Source: a bacterium 210820-DFI.6.37 (lineage in GTDB: Bacteria > Bacillota > Clostridia > Peptostreptococcales > Anaerovoracaceae). Taken from it: a stretch of 64,000 nt of DNA. The translations under genes and the position numbers were made by a program. The DNA lies in NCBI GenBank assembly GCA_020558355.1, contig JAJCKG010000005.1:62001-126000 (forward strand), given 5' to 3'. Below the pieces are notes generated by a model. The model was not told the DNA's origin, ran no database searches, and worked only from the letters and a program-made list of their open reading frames with translations. Within the stretch, counting starts at the first letter, position 1, and the number at the start of each line of letters is the position of its first letter. Positions 43,355-52,173 of the stretch are shown one piece after another.

Positions 43355-45514
43355 CTACGCCTCCTGGTCATAGACATAGGCGAAAGCCTTTGTTCTTCCT
43401 TCTTTTTTCATCAGGTAAACGCCGTGGATTTCCGGCGCGAATCCAGGGAAGCGGTTGATCCCCTCTTCCAGAATCTTAAAATACTCTACAGCCGGTCTGC
43501 TCCAGCGTTCTCCCGGTACCACGCAGAAAATGCCCGGCGGATACGGCAGCGCTCCTTCCAGCGCCACTTCTCCCTCAATATCTGACACTGCTACCATTTT
43601 CGCCTGATTGCGAATCAGAGCCACTCCCGCGTCGTACGGCGACATGGCCACTTCCGGGAAGGTTTCCTCGCGGAACAGCTCCCGCTGAAATTCCTTCGCG
43701 TTGCGCGCCTTATAGAAATCATGCATTTCCTGGCACAGATCCCGAATACCGACACCTCTGTAGCGTTCCTCATTATCCCAGTACAGATACGGCATTACCT
43801 GGCTTACCGGCGCGTTCTGACGCACCAGCTGCTCAAAGCGCATCAGCTGCGCTACCAGAGAATCCAGTTTTGGCTTGCTTTCCGCCGGAGTCATAAGGAA
43901 CAGGATGGAGTTAAAGTCGTTCTTTTCCGGAATGATCCGATTGTCCCGCAAAAAGCTGGCCAGGATCGTCGCCGGAATACCAAAATCTTCATACTCCCCG
44001 GTTTCCACATTGATTCCAGGCGTTGTCAGCATCAGCTTGTTCGGATCCAGGAAGTACTGATCCTGTCCATAGCCTTCAAAGGAGTGCCACTTTTCTCCCG
44101 GTATAAATTTGAAGAACTCAATGTTTTTAGAGATTTCTTCCGTGTCGTATTCCTCCCACGGCTTTCCGTTAACCGTAGGCGGTATGAAGGGCTTTAACAT
44201 AGTGCAATTTCTCAGTACCGATTTTCTCGCCTCGATTCCCATCTTCACACAATCATCCCACAGCTTTCTTCCGGAAGCCCGATCCTGCATTCTGGCGTTT
44301 ACATCCAGGGCCGCGAAGATGGGATAGAACGGGCTGGTACTGGAATGGGAGCGATAGGAATTGTTAAACCGCTTGTATCCCAGATACCGCTTTTGCCCCT
44401 TGATATGGGAATCCTTTTTATGTATGTAGGAGGACTGGGAAAATCCCGCCTGCTGCTTGTGTACAGACTGGGTAACAAAGATTCCCGGATCATCCGGCCC
44501 CAGCTCCAGCAGCAACGGGGAGCAGTCCCGCATCATAGGAATGAACTGTTCGTAGCCGACCCACGCGGAATCAAACAGGATATAATCGCACAGGTGCCCG
44601 ATCCGGTCTACCACCTGACGGGCATTGTAGATGGTTCCGTCATAAGTCCCCAGCTGGATGATTGCCAGACGGAAAGGACGCTCCTCCTTTGCTTTTTCCG
44701 GCGCGATCTTCGCGATCCGCTCCCTCAGATACGCCTCCTCAAAGCAGTGGTCATCGATTCCTCCAATAAAACCGAAGGGGTTTCTGGAGGCTTCCAGATA
44801 AACCGGCAGTCCTCCCGCCTGGACCAGGGCCGCGTCGTAGTTGGATTTATGATTGTTCCGGTCAAAAAGAACCAGGTCTCCCGGCGATACCAGAGCGGCT
44901 CCTACAATAATGTTGGATGTGCTGGTACCGTTCATTACAAAAAAGGTATTGTCTGAATTGAATACCTTTGCCGCGTTCTTCAGAGCGTCCTCGGCCGGTC
45001 CCTCGTGGATCAGCAGATCGCCCAGCGCGACGTCCGCGTTGCAGATATCAGAACGGAAGATGGTTTCTCCATAAAAATCATAGAGATACCGCCCTGCCGG
45101 ATGTTTTTTGAAATACTGGCCGCTCTGATGGCCCGGGCAGTTAAACTGCTGGTTCTTCAGATCGATATAATTGCTCAGGGTTTCGAAAAACGGAGGAAGC
45201 ACCCGCCACTCATACTGTTCGGCCGCGCTTTCGATTTCGTTGTCCACGATATCCTGATTCATCCCTTTTGTATAAACCCATCTGTAGATCTCCTCTTTAA
45301 TCTCCTCATCGATGTACTCTCTGTCCTCTGAGAAGACAAAAACCGGGACCTCAAACCGGGTCTCATAGATAGCCTTTATGATCTCTCTGTCTTTATCGGA
45401 TACTACCGCTGCCGCAATGTCTGTATAATCTGTGTCTTTCACATCAATCAGATGTCTCTTTGTAGTAAAGTATTGCCGTACGGATGGCGAATACGCGATT
45501 TTCAATGAACGCAT
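43355..45514 (-). CDS. Orn/Lys/Arg decarboxylase, probably ornithine-type
   Basis: 719 residues, fold type I PLP enzyme. An N-terminal wing domain (1-110) precedes NCPGHQSGQYFKKHPAG and the PLP site SVHKQQAGFSQSS with the Schiff-base Lys near residue 351; FDSAWVGYEQF and the C-terminal YPPGIFCVVPGE follow. Overall layout and the GHQSGQYF block are closest to ornithine decarboxylases of the SpeC/SpeF group, but lysine or arginine cannot be excluded. Such enzymes make polyamines or consume protons. No antiporter adjoins. ATG follows GGAGGAAACGC. Confidence 0.88.
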   Translation of the reverse strand: MRSLKIAYSPSVRQYFTTKRHLIDVKDTDYTDIAAAVVSDKDREIIKAIYETRFEVPVFVFSEDREYIDEEIKEEIYRWVYTKGMNQDIVDNEIESAAEQYEWRVLPPFFETLSNYIDLKNQQFNCPGHQSGQYFKKHPAGRYLYDFYGETIFRSDICNADVALGDLLIHEGPAEDALKNAAKVFNSDNTFFVMNGTSTSNIIVGAALVSPGDLVLFDRNNHKSNYDAALVQAGGLPVYLEASRNPFGFIGGIDDHCFEEAYLRERIAKIAPEKAKEERPFRLAIIQLGTYDGTIYNARQVVDRIGHLCDYILFDSAWVGYEQFIPMMRDCSPLLLELGPDDPGIFVTQSVHKQQAGFSQSSYIHKKDSHIKGQKRYLGYKRFNNSYRSHSSTSPFYPIFAALDVNARMQDRASGRKLWDDCVKMGIEARKSVLRNCTMLKPFIPPTVNGKPWEEYDTEEISKNIEFFKFIPGEKWHSFEGYGQDQYFLDPNKLMLTTPGINVETGEYEDFGIPATILASFLRDNRIIPEKNDFNSILFLMTPAESKPKLDSLVAQLMRFEQLVRQNAPVSQVMPYLYWDNEERYRGVGIRDLCQEMHDFYKARNAKEFQRELFREETFPEVAMSPYDAGVALIRNQAKMVAVSDIEGEVALEGALPYPPGIFCVVPGERWSRPAVEYFKILEEGINRFPGFAPEIHGVYLMKKEGRTKAFAYVYDQEA

Positions 45515-45695
45515 GCGTTTCCTCCTTTTCTGTAATATACCGCATTCCAGTAACTATTTTCCTATTTCAAAAGTTATCACGGGCAATTTATTCTGTCAAC
45601 ACACAATGACCCGGCTTTTTTGTGCCAGTGATTTTCTTTTTTCATGTTCCAGTGGCACGGAGCTGTGGCGGAAGGGGAAATTCCCGCGAAGCAGG

Positions 45696-45722
45696 AAAAA
45701 AGACCTCTGTTTCCAAAGGTCT
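45696..45722 (-). terminator. Terminator of the two-component operon
   Basis: AGACCT (45701-45706) pairs with AGGTCT (45717-45722); on the minus strand a run of six T follows. It lies 13 bases past the kinase stop. Confidence 0.75.
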
Positions 45723-45734
45723 CTTTCCACATTT

Positions 45735-47477
45735 TTATGAGTCAACTATCTTGTTTTCCTGTTCTTCATACGGATCCCCCGCGCCTTCTGTAAATCCTAT
45801 GTCCCCGGGCTTCAGGTCCTCAGGCTCATCTTCCAGATCGACTGCCGCGGGCTCGTCTTCCGCCGCGGCTGAAAGCATAACCTTTGCCTTGAAAAGATCC
45901 CCATCAATGGCGATATCGATCCCTCCGCCCATCAGCTTCATCAGATCCTTGGCAATCGCGAGCCCCAGTCCGCTTCCTTCTGTGGAACGGGATTCGTCTC
46001 CCCTCTTGAACCGCTCCATCAGCTCAGACGGGTTAATATTCAGGGACTGTCTGGAAATGTTTTTGATTTCCATAACAATCCGTTCCTTCGAGTCGGTCTT
46101 CTGGCTGGAAAAGCTGATGTATACTCTGGTGTGCTCCTGAGAATATTTGAGCACATTGCTGAGAAGGTTGGAAATGACCCGCCAAAGCAGCTGTCCATCC
46201 GCTTTGACAAAATACCTGGCCTCCGGAGCCTCAATGATAAAGTCCAGATTGGATTCTTCCACCCGCTCATTCAGCTCTCCCAATCCCTGATTCAGCAGGG
46301 AAAGCAGATCTACCCGGCTCATTCGCACTGGAATAGCGCCGCTGGAAGCCTTGGCCGCTTCAAAGAGATCCTCCGTCAGCTGCCGCAGCCGGTCCGTCTT
46401 CTGTTCCAGAATTTCCAGATATTCCGGCGCCCGCTCACTGTCCAGACCTTCGGTTTTGAGAAGGTCGATATATGTGACCATGGAGGTAAGGGGCGTTTTC
46501 AGATCGTGGGATACATTGGAAATCAGATCGGTCTTCATCCTCTGATTCCTCAGCTCATTCTGGACCGCAATGCTGGTAGCCTCTGAAATCCGGTTGATCC
46601 CCTCTGCCAGCTGTCCCAGCTCGTCCTCCCCCTGTACCGGGATTTTATAGCCCAGATTCCCATTGTTTACTTCTTCAATCCCCTTTTTAACCTCATCGTA
46701 TCGGTGTACCCATTTCGGCGCGAAGACCAGAATCATAATCAGCATAACCGGAGCCAGGAAAATGGTCGCGGATAACAGGCAGATCAGAACTGCCGCGATA
46801 ACCACCTTCCGCATAAGGCTTCCCCCCATATAGATCTCCCGGTACAGCTTATTGACGATCCATCCACAGATGGATTGTTCCAAAAAGCATCCGGCTTTTA
46901 TCTTCTTTATACAGGAAAGGATCAGCCCCAGTCCTAAAGAAGCAGCCCCTACTCCAAGCAGAACCGCCAAAACCACCTCAAAGGACAGCTCAAAGGAAGA
47001 CATGCTATAGCCCAGTCCGTAAACAGAGTTGATCACATTATCCACAAACTGCGTAAAGGCGGTGCCGCCCGCGAAAAAAATAACGCAGATGGCGGCCAGC
47101 TGAAACTCCGAGAAAATCCGGTCAAACCGATTGATTACGATAGCTCCGCTTTCATCCTTCTCACCAGTTGCTATTACCAGATAAATCAGCGCGATCAGAG
47201 CCAGAACGCCTGCAGCCACCGCAATAATGAGCCACAGCTTCATATGCTCGTTGATAACGCTCATCTGAGTCAGAAAGCCGGAGTCCTGGTCCCGCAGGAA
47301 CTCTTCAAAGCTTCCGTATCCGCTGCTTTCAAGAAAATATGGATCCATATACACCGAATACGAATTCAGGGTAGAAGCCCCCATAATTGCCACTACTGAA
47401 GTCAAAAAGCTGCATACACATATTACAAAAGCAACGATATAAAGCGGTTTTTTAGATTTTTTCAATTTTATACCCAA
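45735..47477 (-). CDS. Sensor histidine kinase, multi-pass
   Basis: 580 residues. Helices at about 10-32, 80-100, 125-150, 165-190 and 225-255 with an extracytoplasmic loop of about 45 residues after the first. A HAMP-like linker (GDELGQLAEGINR pattern) leads to the HisKA box NVSHDLKTPLTSMVTY (His near 322), an N-box LLSNVLKYS and the ATP lid GSGLGLAIAKDLM. A 50-residue Glu/Asp-rich tail is unusual. The start overlaps the regulator gene by 26 bp, so the pair is coupled. Stimulus unknown. Confidence 0.92.
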   Translation of the reverse strand: MGIKLKKSKKPLYIVAFVICVCSFLTSVVAIMGASTLNSYSVYMDPYFLESSGYGSFEEFLRDQDSGFLTQMSVINEHMKLWLIIAVAAGVLALIALIYLVIATGEKDESGAIVINRFDRIFSEFQLAAICVIFFAGGTAFTQFVDNVINSVYGLGYSMSSFELSFEVVLAVLLGVGAASLGLGLILSCIKKIKAGCFLEQSICGWIVNKLYREIYMGGSLMRKVVIAAVLICLLSATIFLAPVMLIMILVFAPKWVHRYDEVKKGIEEVNNGNLGYKIPVQGEDELGQLAEGINRISEATSIAVQNELRNQRMKTDLISNVSHDLKTPLTSMVTYIDLLKTEGLDSERAPEYLEILEQKTDRLRQLTEDLFEAAKASSGAIPVRMSRVDLLSLLNQGLGELNERVEESNLDFIIEAPEARYFVKADGQLLWRVISNLLSNVLKYSQEHTRVYISFSSQKTDSKERIVMEIKNISRQSLNINPSELMERFKRGDESRSTEGSGLGLAIAKDLMKLMGGGIDIAIDGDLFKAKVMLSAAAEDEPAAVDLEDEPEDLKPGDIGFTEGAGDPYEEQENKIVDS

Positions 47478-48138
47478 TTCCCCACACCACCTTTAAATAC
47501 TTTGGATTTTTGGGATTGATCTCAATTTTTTCCCGAATCCTCCGAATATGTACAGCTACTGTATTTTCCGGATTGTAGGCCGGCTCTTTCCATACGGATT
47601 CATAGATCTGTTCCATGGAAAACACCCGTCCCGCATGCTGGGTCAAAAGCTTTAGAATCCCATACTCGATCGGCGTTACCGCAATGTTTTTTCCATCCAG
47701 CTCTACCGTTTTCTGCTCATCATCGATGACCAGCCCGCCGGTTTTGAACACGCCGGTCTTTTTTTCCATACTTCCCAGATTGACATACCGTCTCAGCTGT
47801 GATTTTACTCTGGCAATCAGCTCCAGCGGGTTAAAGGGCTTTGTAATATAATCATCGGCGCCTACATTGAGCCCTGTAATCTTGTCGTAATCCTCGGATT
47901 TCGCTGAAAGCATAATGATGGGAATATTCTTCTCCTGGCGGATTTTCATGGTAGCCTGCATCCCGTCCAGCTTTGGCATCATAATATCCATCAGAATGAG
48001 ATGAATATCCTCCTTGCCGGCGATCTCCAGCGCTTCCATCCCGTCATAAGCTTTAAACACCTGATACCCCTCGTTTCTCAGATAAATTTCGATTGCGTTT
48101 ACGATTTCTCTGTCATCATCACAGACTAAGATATTCAT
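47452..48138 (-). CDS. OmpR-family response regulator
   Basis: 228 residues. Receiver domain with acidic pocket CDDD, phospho-acceptor in LILMDIMMPKLDG, LSAK and DDYITKPFN; then a winged-helix domain ending VRRIREKIE-type (VAVHIRRIREKIEINP) and VWGIGYKIE. It should control genes in answer to the kinase encoded next. ATG follows AGAAAGGAGCAAGC. Confidence 0.96.
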   Translation of the reverse strand: MNILVCDDDREIVNAIEIYLRNEGYQVFKAYDGMEALEIAGKEDIHLILMDIMMPKLDGMQATMKIRQEKNIPIIMLSAKSEDYDKITGLNVGADDYITKPFNPLELIARVKSQLRRYVNLGSMEKKTGVFKTGGLVIDDEQKTVELDGKNIAVTPIEYGILKLLTQHAGRVFSMEQIYESVWKEPAYNPENTVAVHIRRIREKIEINPKNPKYLKVVWGIGYKIEKI

Positions 48139-48247
48139 GCTTGCTCCTTTCTGGTTACAGGTTTATCTTAAAGGCTATTTCTTAACAAAAGTCCCACCTG
48201 TTTCTTACAAAATTCTTAATGATGGTCCGGCTGTTTCCGCCCCCGCT

Positions 48248-48841
48248 TTACCGCACTTTAAACTCTACAGAAAACGCCTCCGCTATCTTCCCGCACTTTT
48301 CCACGGAAGCCTCCGGAACGCAGCCTACAACGCTGACCGCCACATGACTGACGTAACGCTTTACATCCTCAATGTAGTTCAGGATCGCTTCATACGCCTC
48401 CATGCCGAATTGGGACTGGCAAAGGGCCTGATAAGCTACAGGGTCCGCTTCGTTCAGGCTGATGGAGACCCGATCCACCAGACCCTCCAGCATTGGAGCG
48501 GTCCTTTTTCCATGAATGAGATCCGCCTGCCCGTTGGTATTGACCCGGACCTTCACCTTTGTGTTTTCCTTCAGGTATCGGCTCACTTCCAGAACCTCCG
48601 AAAGCCGTATCGTCGGTTCTCCATACCCGCAGAAGATCACTTCCTCATAATCCTCTACGGGCCATTTTTTCAATTCGTCAATAACCTCCTCCGTGGAAGG
48701 CTCTTTTTCCAGCCACAGGGAATCCGCGTTTCCCAGCCCGTCTGTCATCTGGCGCACGCAGAACGCGCATTTGTTGGTACACCGGTTGGTCATATTAATG
48801 TAAAGGCCGCTGCCGTAGGTATATACAATACTGCTGCTCAT
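48248..48841 (-). CDS. TatD-linked radical SAM protein
   Basis: 197 residues. NMTNRCTNKCAFCVRQ is the CxxxCxxC cluster motif; FCGYGEPTIR and RVNTNGQADLI follow. Small size and the GSGLYINMTNRC start fit the family annotated as TatD-associated radical SAM proteins. The substrate is unknown. Here tatD is not adjacent; the upstream gene is pgeF, 22 bp away. Confidence 0.85.
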   Translation of the reverse strand: MSSSIVYTYGSGLYINMTNRCTNKCAFCVRQMTDGLGNADSLWLEKEPSTEEVIDELKKWPVEDYEEVIFCGYGEPTIRLSEVLEVSRYLKENTKVKVRVNTNGQADLIHGKRTAPMLEGLVDRVSISLNEADPVAYQALCQSQFGMEAYEAILNYIEDVKRYVSHVAVSVVGCVPEASVEKCGKIAEAFSVEFKVR

Positions 48842-48863
48842 TTTGTCCTCCTTTTTCCGCGGG

Positions 48864-49574
48864 CTATAACAAGCACAGGCCCGCTCCCATGCGAAGATAG
48901 GTTCCGCCTTCCCGCCTGTAGGAGCAGAAAAGCTCCGGCTCGCAGCAGGTGCAGTGCCCGCTGACGCCGATTTTATCCGGCCAAAGCCCCGCGTCTTTCA
49001 GCTGTCTTTGATTGATTCCTTTCAGGTCAATATAGTATTTTTCACCCTGTTTCTTTGCCATCCCGGAAGTAAAGTCCCAGGCGGTTCTGAATTCCTCATA
49101 GACCTCCGGCCCTGTTTCAAAGCAGCACTTACTGATGCCCGGGCCAATGTACGCGTAAATATCGCCGGCTTTGCTTCCATAATTCTCCATCATCAGACGG
49201 GCCGCCTTCGGAGCAATGCCCGCTGCCGTTCCCCGCCATCCGGCGTGAACCAGCCCGATAGCCTTCTTTTCCGGATCAAAAAACCAGACCGGAAGGCAGT
49301 CCGCGTGTACCGTAGTAAGAAGTACGCCTGGCACATTTGTAATCATGCCATCCGTACCGGGAAGCGTCACCGGTCCGTCTCCCTTCTCCCGTATAACCTG
49401 AATATGGTTTTTGTGGACCTGCTCCGGACAGATCCGCTGCATCCCAGCAAGACCCTGTTTTTCAAAAACGGCCTCATGGTAATAGGGACTGCCCTTACAG
49501 GCTCCGTATTTCGTAGAAAAGAAGCCTTTTACACCGGAAAACTCCGAGAAAATTTCCAGATATAACTGTTTCAT
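48864..49574 (-). CDS. pgeF: Peptidoglycan editing factor PgeF (laccase-domain, YfiH)
   Basis: 236 residues from ATG 49574 (AGAGGG upstream); a longer frame to 49706 has no site. VHADCLPVWFFDP and LVHAGWRGTAAGI hold the zinc-binding His/Cys residues, IGPGISKCCFETG the third block and SGHCTCCEPELFCSYRREGG the C-terminal one. Family members act as purine-nucleoside phosphorylase/deaminases and edit misincorporated Ser in peptidoglycan precursors. Confidence 0.93.
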   Translation of the reverse strand: MKQLYLEIFSEFSGVKGFFSTKYGACKGSPYYHEAVFEKQGLAGMQRICPEQVHKNHIQVIREKGDGPVTLPGTDGMITNVPGVLLTTVHADCLPVWFFDPEKKAIGLVHAGWRGTAAGIAPKAARLMMENYGSKAGDIYAYIGPGISKCCFETGPEVYEEFRTAWDFTSGMAKKQGEKYYIDLKGINQRQLKDAGLWPDKIGVSGHCTCCEPELFCSYRREGGTYLRMGAGLCLL

Positions 49575-49752
49575 GTCTTTTTCCCTCTTTCTCTTGTCAG
49601 CTTGATTCGAAATTATTGTATCACAAACCTGGCCGCGCAAAAAGCAGGAGCCTGCCCGCGTTTTCGCTCCATTATACGCGTCCCTCTCGCGTAAATCGTA
49701 TCCCACGGCAGATTCCTGCTTTTTCTCACCTTATTTATAAGCCTGTGAAAAG

Positions 49753-51546
49753 CTATTTTTCTTCGCTGTTTCTCTCCAGATTCCGCGCTTCCTGCTGCTG
49801 TGACAGCTGAGCCAGCTGGGCCGACAGCTTCATGTTTTCATCGTAATCCACCCTGCAGTCGATCAGCGCCGGTACGTCCTGCCGGAAGGCCTCTTCCAGA
49901 ATCGGAATCAGGTCATCCGCCTTTTCCACCCGGTATCCTTTTCCGCCCATGACTTCCGCCAGAGCTACAAAATCCGGGTTGGTAAAATCCGTATAGCAGG
50001 TCTTTCCAAAATGCTCCATCTGCTTCCACTTGATCAGGCCGTAGCCGCTGTCATTGAGGATCAGGGTAACAAAGTTGGTTCCAATGCGGGCGGCTGTCTC
50101 CAGCTCCTGCATATTCATCATAAATCCGCCGTCACCAGTTACAGCCAGCACTTTTTTATCTGGGTTCACCAGCTTGGCCGCTATGGCTCCCGGAATAGCG
50201 ATTCCCATGGAAGCAAACCCGTTGGAAATGATACAGGTGTTTGGCTTGTAGCAGTTGTAGTGTCTCGCAATCCACATTTTATGAGCGCCCACGTCGGATA
50301 CCAGAATATCCTCTTTTCCCATGACCTTCCGCACATCGTGAAGCACCCGCTGCGGCTTCATTGGGAAGGCGTCATCAAATTCATACTGATCGTGGTCCGC
50401 CTGAATCTTCGCTTTGATCTCCAACGCGTAATCCGGTTCTGTTTCCCGTTCCGAGCGGCGGAGGATCTCATAAAGAGAATCGGAGGTATCCCCTACAACC
50501 TGTACCTCCGGCTGATAACGCTTGTTGATATGAGCCGCCTGAGTTCCGATATGAATTACTTTGTGGTTATTCTCCGGATTCCACTTTCTCGGGAAACATT
50601 CTACGATATCGTAGCCGATGCCGATGATGGTGTCCGCTTCATCGAAAATCTGATTGATATAATCCCGCTGAGGAATACCGATGGTCCACATGGAATATGG
50701 ATTGTCAAAAGGAATAATCCCCTTTGCCATCATGGTGTTGGCAACCGGAATTCTCAGCTCTGTGGCAAACTCTGTAATTGCCTGAGCGGCTCCATCCCGC
50801 ACCGCGCTGTAGCCGGCCAGAATCAAAGGCCGCTTTGCCCGCGAAATTCTTCTCGCGGCCCGCTCGATGGACTGGAAAGACGCGATCCCCTTCTGCGGCG
50901 CTACTCTCCGCATCGGCACGCCCTGGGCCGGCATCTTGGCCACATTGTCCGGCAGGTCGATATGAACGGCTCCCGGCTTTTCCGATTCGGCATATTTGAA
51001 AGCGATCCGCACGATTTCCGGAACGGTATCCGGCCGCAGGATCTGTTTGGACTTCTTTGTGATAGGTTCAAAAACCTTTTCCAGATCAAGATACTGATGC
51101 GCGGTCAGGTGCATCCGGTCCGTGGCTACCTGCCCTGTAATGGCCAGCACCGGCGCCCCGTCCAGATTGGCGTCAGCTACGCCTGTAACCAGATTGGTGG
51201 CTCCCGGCCCCAGTGTGGAAAGACAGACCCCTGTCTTGCCGGTGAGCCGGCCGTAAACATCGGCCATAAAAGCGGCTCCCTGCTCATGCCTTGTTGTGAT
51301 AAACTCAATCGAAGATTTTTCGATCGCGTTCATGAGATCCAGGTTTTCTTCTCCCGGTATCCCGAATATGTATTTTACCCCTTCCTGTTCCAGACACTCC
51401 ACCAGCAGATCCGCTGTGGTCCGCTCAAAATCAGGAGGAGTATGCGGCGCTACTCCGCTCTCCTTTAAGATTTTCAGATAATGATCGATTTGCTGCTTTC
51501 TCTGCAGATCCTCTTCATTTCTCATGATTGTAAACAAGCCTCCCAT
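49753..51546 (-). CDS. alsS: Acetolactate synthase, catabolic type
   Basis: About 597 residues, ThDP enzyme making acetolactate from two pyruvates. TRHEQGAAFMADVYGRLTG has the ThDP-activating Glu, LGPGATNLVTGVADA and GDGGFMMNMQELETA with a later N (LNDSGYG) bind ThDP-Mg. The KWKQMEHFG segment and absence of an adjacent small-subunit gene favour the catabolic AlsS type. An N-terminal extension of about 45 residues (LQRKQQIDHYLKILKESG) precedes the usual start; ATG 51525 is an alternative start. Confidence 0.85.
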   Translation of the reverse strand: MGGLFTIMRNEEDLQRKQQIDHYLKILKESGVAPHTPPDFERTTADLLVECLEQEGVKYIFGIPGEENLDLMNAIEKSSIEFITTRHEQGAAFMADVYGRLTGKTGVCLSTLGPGATNLVTGVADANLDGAPVLAITGQVATDRMHLTAHQYLDLEKVFEPITKKSKQILRPDTVPEIVRIAFKYAESEKPGAVHIDLPDNVAKMPAQGVPMRRVAPQKGIASFQSIERAARRISRAKRPLILAGYSAVRDGAAQAITEFATELRIPVANTMMAKGIIPFDNPYSMWTIGIPQRDYINQIFDEADTIIGIGYDIVECFPRKWNPENNHKVIHIGTQAAHINKRYQPEVQVVGDTSDSLYEILRRSERETEPDYALEIKAKIQADHDQYEFDDAFPMKPQRVLHDVRKVMGKEDILVSDVGAHKMWIARHYNCYKPNTCIISNGFASMGIAIPGAIAAKLVNPDKKVLAVTGDGGFMMNMQELETAARIGTNFVTLILNDSGYGLIKWKQMEHFGKTCYTDFTNPDFVALAEVMGGKGYRVEKADDLIPILEEAFRQDVPALIDCRVDYDENMKLSAQLAQLSQQQEARNLERNSEEK

Positions 51547-51659
51547 TTTCACTCTCTATTTTTGTATACAATAGACCTTTCGGCCTTCTCTAGTATGCGA
51601 CAGGTTCGGCTTTTTATCAAGGTTTTTTTGATGATTATTTATGTTTTTTTAGCCATACA

Positions 51660-52157
51660 TTATGGGATCGCCCAGAATCCCGTAAGTCCGCAGACAAGAC
51701 CGAATACGGCTCCCGCCGCTACATCCTTTGGGAAGTGTACCCCTCCCACGACCCGGAGCGCAGCCATGACCGCTCCCAAAACCAGCAGCGCCGCCCCTGC
51801 CGCCGGAAGAAAACGCAGGAAGGTCATGCCGATCATAAAGGCGGAAAACACATGACGGCTTGGAAAGGATTTTCCCTTTGTATTTTTAGGGACCGCGGGC
51901 GGGATGCCATAGACTTCATAGGGCCTTGGCGCGCAGTACAGATAGCGAAAGCAGCTGAGGATCACAAAGGAGATTCCCGGGACCAGCACGGCCCGGAGCA
52001 GCTCCGGATTTCTCTGTACCGCCAGATACCCCAAAAGAAACGGATAAGCGATATAGGATATTCTGGTCAGGATCTTATCGGCCGCGATGAGCGCCCCTCG
52101 CGCTTTTGGGCGCGCGTCAAAATACCCCATTCGTTTTTTATAAGTTTCTCTGCTCAT
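51660..52157 (-). CDS. PAP2 superfamily phosphatase
   Basis: 165 residues, membrane. APRPYEVYGIPP, SFPSRHVFSAF and VGGVHFPKDVAAG form the three-part KxxxxxxRP-PSGH-SRxxxxxHxxxD signature in slightly altered form. Several helices surround it. Likely a lipid phosphatase such as undecaprenyl- or phosphatidylglycerol-phosphate phosphatase. It lies 16 bp after the helicase gene. Confidence 0.88.
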   Translation of the reverse strand: MSRETYKKRMGYFDARPKARGALIAADKILTRISYIAYPFLLGYLAVQRNPELLRAVLVPGISFVILSCFRYLYCAPRPYEVYGIPPAVPKNTKGKSFPSRHVFSAFMIGMTFLRFLPAAGAALLVLGAVMAALRVVGGVHFPKDVAAGAVFGLVCGLTGFWAIP

Positions 52158-52173
52158 AGATATTCCCCGCCTC

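Noticed and set aside
45735..47477. Possible frameshift because the kinase start overlaps the regulator by 26 bp
   Set aside because: Both proteins are complete at the junction; the overlap is compatible with coupled translation.
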